Positions 55,378-64,000 are shown, counted from the first letter of the stretch. The stretch is 64,000 bases of DNA from JAIVJZ01 sp035645695 (GCA_035645695.1 DASQMC010000048.1:1-64000); one strand, 5' to 3'. Numbers and translations: made by a program. Notes: generated by a model from the letters alone, not told the origin.

Positions 55378-58067
55378 GGCGAGACCCCCGCTCCCGTTGT
55401 CGCGCTGGCAGCCGCGCCGGCAGTCTTAACCGTAACGGGACTGGCCGGGCGTGGCTGCTTCGGGTCGAAAAGTTCGTTGATGATGCGGCCGGGATAGGGA
55501 TGCGGTCGCTTGTCGGAGCGCGCGGGCGAAGTTTGCGCGGGCGATAGTTGGTTGGTGAGAGCTAAGATTGTGGGCACGAAACTCAAACTATCATATGGTT
55601 CGCGAATGACCAACGCGCGCGGGATGCGTGTCGCCGCGCCGCCCGCCAGCATAAGGGTCGAGTGTGTGGAGACGCGCAGGAACGAGCCGTGGTTGCCGCC
55701 TGGATTAAAACCGCGCACGTCGAAGTTCCAATGACTGTTAGCCATGACGAGCATGTCCGTCTCGACGAGCGTGCGCTGGCGGCGACGGAAACGGCGGATG
55801 AGTTGTTCATCGGCGGAGAGGCCGGGCACGTCGGCCTCCATCGCGGGAGTGGCGTGGCGGCCGAAGTGTTCATCCAATCCGATCAGCCCGTTTGAATAGG
55901 TCGTCAGATGCAGCGCGCGCAACCATTCGAGATCGGTATGCCAGCGGTCGAGCCATTCCTCGCGGCTCGCGCCCGGCGGCAAGACGAGCCGCGCATCTTC
56001 CCAAATCTTGAGCGGAAGTTCCGCACGCCACTCGACGCGCTCGTACAGGAGCGCGCCGCCGGGCTGCTGACGCAAGTTTGCGACGGGCACATAGCGCAGA
56101 TGCAGTTCGCCGTTCGGCTCGTGACGCGCGAGGACGAGCGCCTGAGCGTCTTCGCCGCGATAGAGCCACACAGCCTCGTCGGCGCGAAACTCTTTCCCGT
56201 GGGCGTCGGTCAAATGTTCGGCCGGAAGGCGCGCGGCGATGAAATCGACGGGGCGGCTGTCAACGCCGCGCTGGACGTTGTTGCGCACACGCGCGTCGCG
56301 CAAAAGTGCGAAGTAGTTGACGCGTGCAAAACTTTTTTGCATGTCGAGCGAACCGTCGGGGGCGAGCGCGAGCCCGCCCGCGCCGACGCCGACGACGTAA
56401 TTCGATAATTCGCCGATGCTGTTTTGCTCGCCCATCGCGCCTTTGGCGATAAGGGCGGGGATGTCGAGGCGCGATGCGTCGAAATTCTCTTGTGTGAGCG
56501 AGAGGAGGTTAGAGAGCGTCTGCGCGTAAGCGGCGTACTGGCGTTCGTCGGTTGCCCACGAATTGACGCGCGCTTTTGCGCGAAGCGCCTCCTTGTCGCG
56601 CCCGGCGTCCGCGTCGGCCTTCGACCACTCTCCCGGTTGTGCGGCGACGAGAATGCGTTCGCGCTCGATCAGGCGGCGGAGCGCGCCCAACTCTTCCAGC
56701 AAGTTCGCGTGCAACTTTCGCCAGCCCGCGCGATGCGCTTCGACGGTGCGGAAGAAAGCGGCGGTGGCGGCGCGTGCGAGTGGGGGCGAGAGGTTTTTGC
56801 CGCGTAACTCTTCGAGCAGGATGTGCAGGACGTTGAGATCGCTGTTGCGCAGGTGGATGGAGGCGCGTTCGTTGCCGTCGAAGTCGACGAGCGCGGTCGG
56901 ATAATCCGTGCTACGGCCTTTGAGGTAGTAGGAATCCTCTGTGGTCGTCGTGATCAAGGGCACAAGCGGGTAGATGCTTTTGAGCGCATAATCGCTGAGA
57001 AGCCGCCGCTTAGTGATGACGTGATGACCGCCGCCCGCGCGACCGCCCAGCAGTTTGACGAGGTTGAAGCCCTGACTGTAGATGCGCTCGTCGGAGTTTG
57101 TCCCGTGGTCGGAGACGACGACGAGCGCGGTTTCGGCCGCCTGCGGCGTCGCTTCGATGGTCGTCCAGATACGGCCGATGATACGGTCGATGTCCTGCAA
57201 GACGACGAGGTGCGTCGCGCGGTCGCGGTTGTGGTGAGCGGCGTGGTCGAACTCTGTCGTGTAGAAGTCGAGATAGCGTATGCGCGGGTTTTTCAACTTC
57301 TCCAAGACCTCGCGCTCAAGTTGTTCCATCACGATGTTGCGAGCCTCGAACTCCACGAGCCACTCGTCGAACAACTCGCGCGGCGTGCGCGTCATGAAGC
57401 GATTCTTCAGGCCGCGTTCGAGCGTCGTCCAACGCGTGCCGCGCTGGTAGAGTTGAAAGCTGGTGTGTCGCTCGTCGTAAGGATAGGAATCAATGAGGAG
57501 CGGGACGCCGAGTTCGTCGAGCAGTTCCGTGCCGGGCATGTCCACGCGCACCTTGCCCGCCGTGTCGAGCCAGAAGGGGATGAAATTGAGATAGTCGTAA
57601 GAGTGCAACGTGAAGCGGTCGAACTCCACGTTGCCCTTGATCTGTAAATGCTGCCCGGTGTCGAGGATCGACCAAGCAGGCCCGGACAAACTCACGCCGC
57701 GCACATAAAAATTCGCCACGCGCGTGCCTCGCTCGTAGAAGATGTGCTCGAACCACGGCAGAAGGCTTTTGCCCGTGCGCGGGTCGCGCTCGGCCACGAA
57801 GCGGTCGATGACATCCTGCGATAACCCGTCAACTTTAACGACGACGACGCGACGCGCGCCCTGAGCCCAAACGCACGGCGCGGCGAGCATGAGACATGCG
57901 CAGGCGATGAACACGGGCGCGAGACCACGTGCGACGGATGCCCGTGTGCGCTTGCCGTGCGGCGTAGATGCGCTCGAAGACGGTGCAACGTGAGTTGAGC
58001 CGGTTGAAAGCCCCCGCCCGCATTCGCCGCCGGCTCGCCCGTCGTCTTGTGCTGTTCGCTCGTTCAT
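55374..58067 (-). CDS. Alkaline-phosphatase-superfamily protein, probable exported phosphodiesterase or phosphatase
   Basis: 897 residues from ATG 58067. Metal-site pattern of the AP superfamily (type I phosphodiesterase group): D in VVVKVDGLSQD, SGPAWSILDTG around the nucleophile, TEFDHAAHH, VVSDHGTNS and a late NPGGNHGSF. Residues about 45-70 form a signal-type hydrophobic segment ending AQGAR, so the catalytic domain is likely extracytoplasmic. The C-terminus is Ala/Pro rich. Upstream in-frame sequence (to 58400) overlaps the previous gene and is Arg-rich, not protein-like, so I start here, 9 bases after the previous stop. Substrate unknown. Confidence 0.78.
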   Translation of the reverse strand: MNERTAQDDGRAGGECGRGLSTGSTHVAPSSSASTPHGKRTRASVARGLAPVFIACACLMLAAPCVWAQGARRVVVVKVDGLSQDVIDRFVAERDPRTGKSLLPWFEHIFYERGTRVANFYVRGVSLSGPAWSILDTGQHLQIKGNVEFDRFTLHSYDYLNFIPFWLDTAGKVRVDMPGTELLDELGVPLLIDSYPYDERHTSFQLYQRGTRWTTLERGLKNRFMTRTPRELFDEWLVEFEARNIVMEQLEREVLEKLKNPRIRYLDFYTTEFDHAAHHNRDRATHLVVLQDIDRIIGRIWTTIEATPQAAETALVVVSDHGTNSDERIYSQGFNLVKLLGGRAGGGHHVITKRRLLSDYALKSIYPLVPLITTTTEDSYYLKGRSTDYPTALVDFDGNERASIHLRNSDLNVLHILLEELRGKNLSPPLARAATAAFFRTVEAHRAGWRKLHANLLEELGALRRLIERERILVAAQPGEWSKADADAGRDKEALRAKARVNSWATDERQYAAYAQTLSNLLSLTQENFDASRLDIPALIAKGAMGEQNSIGELSNYVVGVGAGGLALAPDGSLDMQKSFARVNYFALLRDARVRNNVQRGVDSRPVDFIAARLPAEHLTDAHGKEFRADEAVWLYRGEDAQALVLARHEPNGELHLRYVPVANLRQQPGGALLYERVEWRAELPLKIWEDARLVLPPGASREEWLDRWHTDLEWLRALHLTTYSNGLIGLDEHFGRHATPAMEADVPGLSADEQLIRRFRRRQRTLVETDMLVMANSHWNFDVRGFNPGGNHGSFLRVSTHSTLMLAGGAATRIPRALVIREPYDSLSFVPTILALTNQLSPAQTSPARSDKRPHPYPGRIINELFDPKQPRPASPVTVKTAGAAASATTGAGVSP

Positions 58068-58075
58068 ACCGCGTC

Positions 58076-60166
58076 TTATTGTCCCTCCGCAGCAATGGCG
58101 GCGATGATGCGCGCGTCGCCGTCGGAGATGCGCTGTGATTCGCGTGCGGCTTTGCGCAGGTACTCCGCGCTGAGAGCGCGCCAGCGAGCATCGGCGGCTT
58201 CGTCGCGGTAGATGCGCACGAGCGTGTTCTTGGCCGTCTCGTTGTTGATGCGGTAGAGACTTGAGAGGCAGAGCCTTCGCGTCTCCTCGTCGTCGGTGCG
58301 GACGAATATGCGCCCCACGGCCGCGGCCGTTTTGCCGTCGGCGCGCTCGCCATGCTCGCCCACGAAGGCGAGCGCGCGGCGCACGTCTTCGATGTTCCAC
58401 TGCACTTCGACGGCCGCGCTCGAACTCGCCACTTCGCGCAGGTATTGACGGTGGTGCGCAAGACGGCGCGCGATGTCGAGCGGAGCCAACCCTTCGGCGC
58501 GCGTGGCTCGCTCGCGGTGTTTGTAGAGACCGAACGTGGCGACGTTGGCGACGCGCAAAAGAGCGCGTTCGGTGCGCGTGTGGACGAGCGGCGTGAGTTC
58601 CGCGCGGCGGTCTCGGTCGAGCCGCTCGGCGATTCCGCCGGAGGGGCGGCGCACGTGTTCGAGGAGCGCGGCGTATTGCTGGCGCGCGATGCGTGCCTCG
58701 GCCTCCGTGTCGTTTTCGAGTGGGTTAAGGGAGACGCGTTCGAGTTTCCGCGAAACTTCGTCGCGCAACGCGGGGTCGAGCGAGGCGTCGAGCGCGAGCA
58801 GCAGTTTGAGTTGCGAATAAGCGCGCAGGCGCGAGGGTTGATCGATGTCCGCGCCGCGCCTATCCGCGACGAGATCGTAGACGACGCGGCCGAGGAAGAA
58901 CGGCAGGTCGAGATTCGTGAGGCTCGCCGTCGTGCTCGCGACATCGCGCAAGATGCGCTGCGACATCTCGCGCCGCTTCGGGTTCAGGTTGTCGCGAAAG
59001 TCTACGAGCAGGATGGGAATCTTCGGATGGTCTAGCCCGTAGAGCGCGAGCGGGATCAGTTCGACGGCGCGCGCGCCCGGAGCATTGGCCGGGACGCGGC
59101 GATTTTCCGCGTCGAAATAACGCGTCTCGGTGTAGCCGCGCCAGCGCCTGAGCCGTCTGTCGGCGTAGGGGTCGGCGAGATTGAGGAATCGCTTGTCGTA
59201 TGCGCGCGGGCGTTTGGTTTCCAAATCGGAACGGGCGATCCAGAGCAGTGCGTGTGTGGAGTTTCCGCCGGGCATTTCGAGCGGCTCGAAGTAGAAGCCT
59301 TCGGTCTCGGCTCGCTGGCGCAGGAGTTCCCAGTTGTGGCCGCGCGTGTCGAGCCATTGCGAGTTTTGCTTGTCGTAGACGCGTGTGAGATAGAGGTCGT
59401 CGATGAGTCCGCCGAAGGTTTTTTGCGTGAGCATCAGGCGCGCCTGTATCTCCTTTAACTCATGCGGCGCGAAGACGGGCTTCGCGCCCGACTCAGCCTC
59501 ATAGAGCATGAGCACGGCGAGCGCGCGGACTACGTGCGCCTTGCGATAGTCGTCCGCGTTGCGGCGGTAGGCGTGCGTGGTGGCTTTAACGGTCAGGCTG
59601 TAGGGGTTGAGCGCGAGCGTTTGCAGCGCATTCCAGAAGACCCTGTGCCAGACTTCGCGTTTTGTGTCGGCGAGATCGAGCAGGTGCGGCGGCGCGCCTT
59701 TGCCCGCGCGTTTTTTATTCGCGATGCGCGTGTAGAGGAAGGGCACGGCGGAGGCGGCGCGCTGGCCGAAGGTGGGGCGCGTGTAGGTGTGCGTCCAGAC
59801 AAAGCGCAGGCAGTCGTTTTCGGGTATCGCATCGCCGAGCGTGTCGCGCAGTATACTGACGAGCGGAACGTCCGGGTTTTTTGAATCCTTGTCGCGCGTT
59901 GTGGCGTCGAGATTGCCGAAGACGGTCAGCAGTTCCGCGCCGCCCGCGAGTGGGAGGCGTTCGAGGCGCAAGCCGGAGGTTTGAGTCTGTGCCGGGTTCG
60001 AGATTTGAGGATCAGCATCGGGGGGAACTTGAGCGACGGCGACAGCGTTCGCGCCGGGCAATAGGAGCAACAACAGGAGCGCGAAAATGAGACGGGCAAA
60101 TTGCCTCGCTCTCCGATACGATGTCTCGTAATTCATGCGTTCGTGCGATACCTGGCCGTCGCTCAT
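58076..60166 (-). CDS. Exported protein of unknown function, partner of the AP-superfamily protein
   Basis: 696 residues. A hydrophobic signal (RLIFALLLLLLLPGANA) lies at about 26-45. The rest is a soluble, mostly helical protein without a family that I recognise; the last 110 residues have the short helix-turn-helix spacing of HEAT-like repeats, but this is only an impression. ATG 60166 is supported by AAGGAG 7 bases upstream. The two downstream genes follow with 8 bases and with a 4-base overlap, so a three-gene transcript is likely. A sigma54-type site lies about 115 bases upstream. Confidence 0.65.
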   Translation of the reverse strand: MSDGQVSHERMNYETSYRRARQFARLIFALLLLLLLPGANAVAVAQVPPDADPQISNPAQTQTSGLRLERLPLAGGAELLTVFGNLDATTRDKDSKNPDVPLVSILRDTLGDAIPENDCLRFVWTHTYTRPTFGQRAASAVPFLYTRIANKKRAGKGAPPHLLDLADTKREVWHRVFWNALQTLALNPYSLTVKATTHAYRRNADDYRKAHVVRALAVLMLYEAESGAKPVFAPHELKEIQARLMLTQKTFGGLIDDLYLTRVYDKQNSQWLDTRGHNWELLRQRAETEGFYFEPLEMPGGNSTHALLWIARSDLETKRPRAYDKRFLNLADPYADRRLRRWRGYTETRYFDAENRRVPANAPGARAVELIPLALYGLDHPKIPILLVDFRDNLNPKRREMSQRILRDVASTTASLTNLDLPFFLGRVVYDLVADRRGADIDQPSRLRAYSQLKLLLALDASLDPALRDEVSRKLERVSLNPLENDTEAEARIARQQYAALLEHVRRPSGGIAERLDRDRRAELTPLVHTRTERALLRVANVATFGLYKHRERATRAEGLAPLDIARRLAHHRQYLREVASSSAAVEVQWNIEDVRRALAFVGEHGERADGKTAAAVGRIFVRTDDEETRRLCLSSLYRINNETAKNTLVRIYRDEAADARWRALSAEYLRKAARESQRISDGDARIIAAIAAEGQ

Positions 60167-60277
60167 AAACTCGCTCCTTCAGGAGCATATTAGCTGCATG
60201 CGATAACACGACATCAAACTCGTGCGCAGCCACTCGCCTTCGTTAAACGCCTCACGAAAGTAATTCGCGCGATAGAT

Positions 60278-60293
60278 TGCAACCCGTGTGCCG
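60278..60293 (-). promoter_or_regulatory. Sigma54-like promoter of the exported-protein/AP-superfamily operon
   Basis: Minus strand CGGCACACGGGTTGCA (60293-60278). GG (60292-60291) and GC (60280-60279) are 10 bases apart; TTGCA is a perfect -12 half. Leader of about 100 bases to ATG 60166. The rest of 60167-60408 shows no gene; a GCTCCT-TC-AGGAGC palindrome (60173-60186) covers the ribosome site. Confidence 0.6.
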
Positions 60294-60408
60294 CGTTGGA
60301 GAGAGCTTGATCAGACAATGTCACTATGTTTGACGTTGCCGTGACTCCAAATGTTTACAAATAACTCTCCGAATGTGCGCCGCCGTGCGCGCCGGTTGTT
60401 CTTCGCGA

Positions 60409-62142
60409 TTAATTTCGTGGGGAACCACCGATGATTTCGGAGATAGACAGCAGAGCGTTCTCGTCGAGTTGGTAGATGCGCGTCGAAGGGACACCCGCCA
60501 GCGTAAGCTCGGCGGAAGGTTGCCCGGCCGCGCCGAGCTTCGAGATAAGAGCATCGTTGCTGAAATAACGACGCCCGCGCGCGACGATGACGATGTCGCC
60601 GACCGCCAACTCGCGTAAGGCCGCGCGGTCGGAGAGAGAAACCGAGACGAGATCAATTCTGCCCGCGCGCGCGGCATAGTGGGTAAAAAGTTCGGGCGTT
60701 TCGCTTGCGACACGTGCGCCGGGGCGAGCGACGGCGACTACTTGGCGCGCGGTGTCGCGCATGCTCGCGTCGTAAAATTCGTCGTGCGGAAAATAGTTCC
60801 CGGCGCGTTCGCGCCCGCCGCCGAGCGCGTTCGTGTAGAGACGATAATGCGGTGATGCGACGGCCGACGCATAAGCCGAGCCGAGGATGACGAGGACGGC
60901 TACGAACGCGTGCGCGTATCCCGGCAAAGAGGATGCGCGCGCCGTGTCGTCCGGTCGCCGCAATTGTTGCGCGATCCGGATCGCGCAGTAGTTGATGCCG
61001 ATGGCCGCCACCGTCAGCACGACGGGCAGAGCCGTCGTGAAATATCTTGTGAATTTACCGCCGAGCAGCGGGAAGGGAAAGAACCAGAAGAAGAGCCAGA
61101 AGAAGACGAAATAACGCCCGTCGCCAAGTCGCTTCGAGAGCAGCAGCGGCAGCCCGACGAGAAACGCCGCGATGACGGCGAGCGGCAGTTTGAATGCCAT
61201 GAACGCGTAGTAGAAATACCACGGCGACCCTTTGAGCCAGAGCGTCATCTGGTTGCGATAGAGTTGCCCCATGAACTCGTAACCGTCGTGGCCGATGCGC
61301 CGCTCGCCCGCGAAGATGCGCATCTCGTGCCAGGTGCCGGGCAGGAGGATCGTGGGGTTGAAGACGAGGAAGGCCGCGCCCATGACGGCGAAAAAGATGA
61401 TCCACTTTGATTTGCCCATACGCCAGCGCGTGGCGGGGATGGCCTGAAAGATGTAGTAGTAGGCCCCGCTGATTGCGATCAGGTGCGGCATGTATTTCGA
61501 GGCGAGCATCGCGCCGAAACAGGCTGCGGTCGTCCAGTAGTAACGCTCCGGTTTCGTCGCGCCCGTCTCGGCCGCGCGCTGCCCTCGCAGCCAGAAGACG
61601 TTCGCCAGCAGGAAAAAGAAGAGCAGAAAAGTGTCTTCCTTAGCGATGCGGTTGAAACTGATCCCAGACGGGTCAAACGCCCACAACGCCGCCGCGATCA
61701 AACCCGTCGCCGTGCCGAACAACTCGGAGACCACCAGGTAAAGCAGGAGCGACGTGAACGCGCCGAAAAAGGCCGCCGGCAGGCGCAAGGCGGTCTCGTC
61801 GGACACGCGAAGCCGTGCGCGGCTCGCAGCCACTCCCGATGCGTTCCAACGTTCGGCCGCGCCGACGCTCGCCGTCATCAACGCTTTCATCAGAAACGGG
61901 TGTTCGCCGTTGGTCGATGTCAAACCGCGCGTGCGGTAGTCGGATGCGGCGCGGAGTTTGTTCAACTCGTCTTCGCTCAAACCCTCTGCGCCGAGGCCGC
62001 TCGCGCGGAAGCCGAAGCCCGCCACGACGAGGAAGACGAGCGCGGCGACGACAAGCGCGCGGCTGCGAACACGCACGCCCGGCGCGTCGAACAATTCGGG
62101 CGTGATGCTCGCCGTGGCGGCTGTGGCAATAGTTGCGGACAA
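60409..62142 (-). CDS. Membrane glycosyltransferase, GT39/PMT type
   Basis: 577 residues with about ten hydrophobic helices between residues 28 and 430 and an exposed C-terminal domain. SEDELN near residue 57 and GEHPFLMK near 79 resemble the acidic and HP motifs of polyprenyl-phosphate-dependent GT39-family enzymes (PMT, ArnT), which move a sugar from a lipid carrier to protein or lipid outside the membrane. The start is TTG at 62142, weakly supported by GGAGA some 12 bases upstream. On the same strand as the three envelope genes that follow. Confidence 0.8.
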   Translation of the reverse strand: MSATIATAATASITPELFDAPGVRVRSRALVVAALVFLVVAGFGFRASGLGAEGLSEDELNKLRAASDYRTRGLTSTNGEHPFLMKALMTASVGAAERWNASGVAASRARLRVSDETALRLPAAFFGAFTSLLLYLVVSELFGTATGLIAAALWAFDPSGISFNRIAKEDTFLLFFFLLANVFWLRGQRAAETGATKPERYYWTTAACFGAMLASKYMPHLIAISGAYYYIFQAIPATRWRMGKSKWIIFFAVMGAAFLVFNPTILLPGTWHEMRIFAGERRIGHDGYEFMGQLYRNQMTLWLKGSPWYFYYAFMAFKLPLAVIAAFLVGLPLLLSKRLGDGRYFVFFWLFFWFFPFPLLGGKFTRYFTTALPVVLTVAAIGINYCAIRIAQQLRRPDDTARASSLPGYAHAFVAVLVILGSAYASAVASPHYRLYTNALGGGRERAGNYFPHDEFYDASMRDTARQVVAVARPGARVASETPELFTHYAARAGRIDLVSVSLSDRAALRELAVGDIVIVARGRRYFSNDALISKLGAAGQPSAELTLAGVPSTRIYQLDENALLSISEIIGGSPRN

Positions 62143-62293
62143 AAGTTTCGTCAGTCTCCGGTCTGAAAATCGTACGCCCGCACGGCGACGGCGCGCTCGC
62201 GGGCGTCGAGCAAAAGGCGCAAGGTTACTGTGACTTTCGGCGGTCTGTCAAAAGCTCGCGCGCGCGACAGCAGTGTGCTGAGTTTCAGGTTTT

Positions 62294-62389
62294 CTCTGTG
62301 CTCCCTCTGTGTTCTCTGTGTCCGCGGTGGTGTGGGCATATCAACATCATTCACCACAGAGGCACAGAGAACATCGAGGGGGCACAGAG
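62294..62389. repeat. Word-built inverted repeat (CTCTGTG words)
   Basis: Arms 62294-62332 and 62352-62389 pair imperfectly; words CTCTGTG / CACAGAG and GGTGGTG / CACCAC. Similar in type to the CGCAGAG repeat at 37618. It borders the cassette region. The remainder of 62143-62293 shows no gene. Confidence 0.8.
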
Positions 62390-62429
62390 TTCAAATCAAA
62401 TTAGGGCAATAATATAGTTGGCTCATTCT

Positions 62430-62480
62430 TTGCGGAGAAAGGCTGCGCTATTCGCGGTCGGGTGCATGCCGTTGTTAGGC
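62430..62480 (-). other. attC-like half site downstream of the lipoprotein gene
   Basis: On the minus strand GCCTAAC (62480-62474) lies 12 bases after the lipoprotein stop, followed by AACGGCATGCACCCGACCGCGAATAGCG. The CGCTATTCGCGGTC block is shared with the site at 63005. The far GTTRRRY end is not clear. Confidence 0.45.
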
Positions 62481-62492
62481 GTGACCTCATCT

Positions 62493-62987
62493 TTAGGGCG
62501 AAGGTATGCTTCCTACGCCTGCCTCTCGACATTCAGGATGGTACTTCAAAAACGCCTCATCTTTTATTATTGGATTCTCCTCCGAGACTCCACCTTCCGA
62601 GCCATAGAAGAACTCTCCACCTTCAAGATTGCAACGAAATTTTCCATCGGGCAAAGCACCCTCAGCCTTACGAAAGCTGCTTTCTCCCCAAATATGTTCG
62701 CTAACCTTCAAAGGGGTGCGCTCACCCTTCTCATTCAACAGAAAGTATTCCCGTTTATGCCAACCTGAATATTGGGAACTGGATGTACATAAGAAACCAG
62801 ATTCGGGAATCATGATTTCTTCACCTAACGCAACATCCTTCAACGGAGCGCACTTCGGATTCTTATATTCGATGGTAATCCAACGCGGTTTCATATTTGC
62901 TGGTATCAAATAGGTTTGAGTATGGAACAGACCACAAGCTTGGAGCAGAATTAAGCAAAGTAGAGGACACATTATCTTTTTTCTCAT
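62493..62987 (-). CDS. Small lipoprotein on a probable integron-like cassette
   Basis: 164 residues from ATG 62987, where a lipobox LLQAC follows a short hydrophobic run (LLCLILLQAC); an upstream in-frame start would add 17 residues across the cassette border. The mature protein, about 145 residues, has strands with several Cys and Trp residues; it resembles DUF6843-type lipoproteins (YLIPxxMKPRWITIEY), though I cannot confirm this. Composition is clearly lower in GC than the chromosome. The start lies about 18 bases after a GTTAAAC end and the stop 12 bases before GCCTAAC, the usual cassette layout. Confidence 0.7.
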   Translation of the reverse strand: MRKKIMCPLLCLILLQACGLFHTQTYLIPANMKPRWITIEYKNPKCAPLKDVALGEEIMIPESGFLCTSSSQYSGWHKREYFLLNEKGERTPLKVSEHIWGESSFRKAEGALPDGKFRCNLEGGEFFYGSEGGVSEENPIIKDEAFLKYHPECREAGVGSIPSP

Positions 62988-63004
62988 CTTACACAATGCG
63001 AAAC

Positions 63005-63107
63005 GTTTAACGCTGGCGATAAGCTGCCGCGCACACAACGCATCAAGCCTTCAATCTCACGGATGAAGACTACGCTATTCGCGGTCAGCTTCAGCGCCTT
63101 GTTAGAC
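63005..63107. other. attC-like recombination site
   Basis: GTTTAAC (63005-63011) and GTTAGAC (63101-63107) match the RYYYAAC and GTTRRRY core ends. Inner partial repeats AAGCTGCCGCGC and GCGGTCAGCTT pair next to them. Length 103 is in the attC range. It precedes the lipoprotein gene on the minus strand. Confidence 0.55.
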
Positions 63108-63300
63108 CGCCCTCATGTTGCCGGATGAGGCTCGCTTCGCTGCCTTCTTCCGGCAACTTCAGGCGGTTTCTAACGCATATTAGACCGAATGATTCGGCAT
63201 AACTCCGCTCTGGAGCGTGAAAAGCCGACACGTTCCGTCTAACTACGTAATAGAGAGGCAAAGGCCGATTGATTCGGCCTAATGCACCTAACATGTGTCA
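63108..63300. other. Palindrome-rich, gene-free cassette-like stretch
   Basis: Contains an inverted repeat bounded by CCGCCCTCATGTTGCCGGA and its partner TCCGGCAACTTCAGGCGG (about 63108-63167), then TTCTAAC (63168-63174), then a second structured element with GACCGAATGATTCGG and CCGATTGATTCGG arms (63183-63278). GTTAG/CTAAC core words recur. No protein frame is convincing. The stretch 63300-63480 shows nothing clear. Confidence 0.5.
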
Positions 63301-63480
63301 AAAACCGCTCCCGGTTTAGCAGGATGCTCTGTTGGCACCCCGCCATTAAACTACACGCCACACAGGTTAGACGGAAAGAATCCGATTCCTGCTCCGCCGC
63401 CCGCAACTTAAAGGTCACCGCTCGCCGGGTAATGTCCTCTTGTCATATCTGCGTCAGGTGGGTCAACTATATAATCACCC

Positions 63481-63540
63481 AAATTTGAGATCAAACATTT
63501 CACACATTTGAGATCAACATTTCAAATCTCAAATGTGAGA
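63481..63540. repeat. Word-built repeat beside the kinase gene
   Basis: ATTTGAGATCAA and CATTTCA words repeat; CACATTTGAGAT (63503-63514) and ATCTCAAATGTG (63526-63537) are perfect inverted copies. The words resemble those at 46275. Confidence 0.8.
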
Positions 63541-63594
63541 TCAGGCATGCTTGACTCTTCGCGCCTCTGCGCCGGGCGCGCTGCGCCATTATGT

Positions 63595-64000
63595 TCAAAG
63601 CGGCAGTTGTAGGCGCGCTTCGCAGCCGGTGGCGCGGCGGCGGTTGGTGAGTGTGAGCGTGCCGCCGTGCGCCTCCGCGATCTGGCGGCATAGTGCGAGG
63701 CCGATGCCTGAGCCGCCCGGCTTCGTCGTGAAGAAGGGCACGAAGAGGTTGGCCGTGTTCGAGAGACCCGGCCCCTCGTCCTCGACGATGAGTGTTAGAT
63801 GGTTCGTGTTCCTGATCCAGCCGACTGAGACGCCCCCGCCCGTTTGCAGGGCGGCGTCGGCGGCATTGCGCTGCAAGTTGATGAGCAGTTGTTCGAGTTG
63901 ATCGGCGTCGGCCTGAATGGTGAGTTCCGCCCCCGGCACGATTTTGACCGGCAGCCGCGTTTCGAGTTCCGCGACCCGGCGCACGAGTTCGTGGACGTTG
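63595..64000 (-). CDS. C-terminal part of a sensor histidine kinase (5' end outside window)
   Basis: About 134 residues of the HATPase domain are visible: N box LINLQRNAADAA, G1 box VEDEGPGL, G2 box GGSGIGLALCRQIAEAHGG. These bind ATP and place the phosphate on the histidine of the missing HisKA part. The frame is open to the window edge; the product must be longer. The response regulator is not seen here. It ends with LQLPL and TGA at 63597-63595. Confidence 0.9.
   Translation of the reverse strand, partial: NVHELVRRVAELETRLPVKIVPGAELTIQADADQLEQLLINLQRNAADAALQTGGGVSVGWIRNTNHLTLIVEDEGPGLSNTANLFVPFFTTKPGGSGIGLALCRQIAEAHGGTLTLTNRRRATGCEARLQLPL

Noticed and set aside
58068..58400. Upstream extension of the AP-superfamily protein
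   Set aside because: It overlaps the previous gene in another frame and is Arg-rich; the ATG at 58067 is 9 bases after that gene's stop.
63101..63174. GTTAGAC ... TTCTAAC read as an attC site
   Set aside because: The cores are in the wrong order (GTT first, AAC last) for an attC site; this is the space between two sites.
63091..63294. Minus-strand frame in the cassette region
   Set aside because: It spans inverted repeats and attC-like core sites, has no ribosome site and no recognisable protein pattern.

Overview
The window reads as a free-living, GC-rich (about 60% by eye) bacterial chromosome. The most likely source is Acidobacteriota, class Blastocatellia (Pyrinomonas-like). This is an inference from gene content: a fused transaldolase/glucose-6-phosphate isomerase with OpcA, large exported DUF4214 proteins, a subtilase with a GVIISD repeat tail, a SUF operon led by an Rrf2 regulator, and a TPR-containing sigma54 activator. 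No rRNA operon is present; the only tRNA is tRNA-Phe.

Layout. 1-7.4 kb: end of an unknown gene, trpB-trpA, a small exported protein, recA with its terminator, an MtaD-type deaminase, a probable stand-alone small RNA on the minus strand, tRNA-Phe and a GNAT acetyltransferase. 7.5-17 kb: two large divergent exported proteins (DUF4214 protein and S8 peptidase), each behind a sigma54-type -24/-12 site, then a second GNAT protein and a 1019-residue TPR/AAA+/Fis-type sigma54 activator. 17.3-20.4 kb: DEDDh exonuclease, ATP-grasp protein, exported protein. 20.6-37.6 kb: a one-strand carbon cluster, fbp - tkt - tal/pgi - gnd - zwf - opcA - glk - pgl - rpiB - GH63-like hydrolase, covering both branches of the pentose phosphate pathway plus glucose entry and fructose bisphosphatase. 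37.7-46.2 kb: CHASE2 adenylate cyclase (minus), then Rrf2 regulator - sufB - sufC - sufD - sufS - sufU. 46.5-53 kb: a MenC/N-succinylamino-acid racemase-type enolase member, an M20 peptidase, a GNAT remnant, gamma-glutamyltransferase, a REP-like palindrome cluster, and an M24 aminopeptidase. 53-62.1 kb (minus): an envelope-type cluster with a flippase-like/FtsX permease fusion, an alkaline-phosphatase-superfamily protein, an unknown exported protein and a GT39-type glycosyltransferase. 62.4-63.5 kb: integron-like cassette(s) with a lipoprotein gene. The window ends inside a histidine kinase.

The most striking unexplained structure is intergenic. At least twelve spacers between 17 and 63.5 kb hold long inverted or direct repeats whose arms are built from short words, mostly 7 nt or multiples of 7 (GATGAAC, GTAAATC/GTGAATC, GTTTCAA/GTTTCAG, ACTGACA/ACGGACA and others). 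The word differs from spacer to spacer while the architecture is kept. Some are perfect (37-bp and 33-bp arms), some are nested one inside another, some begin inside the stop codon of the upstream gene, and several end within a few bases of the next start codon. A second theme is three to four probable sigma54 promoters in front of exported proteins, close to a gene for a sigma54 activator.
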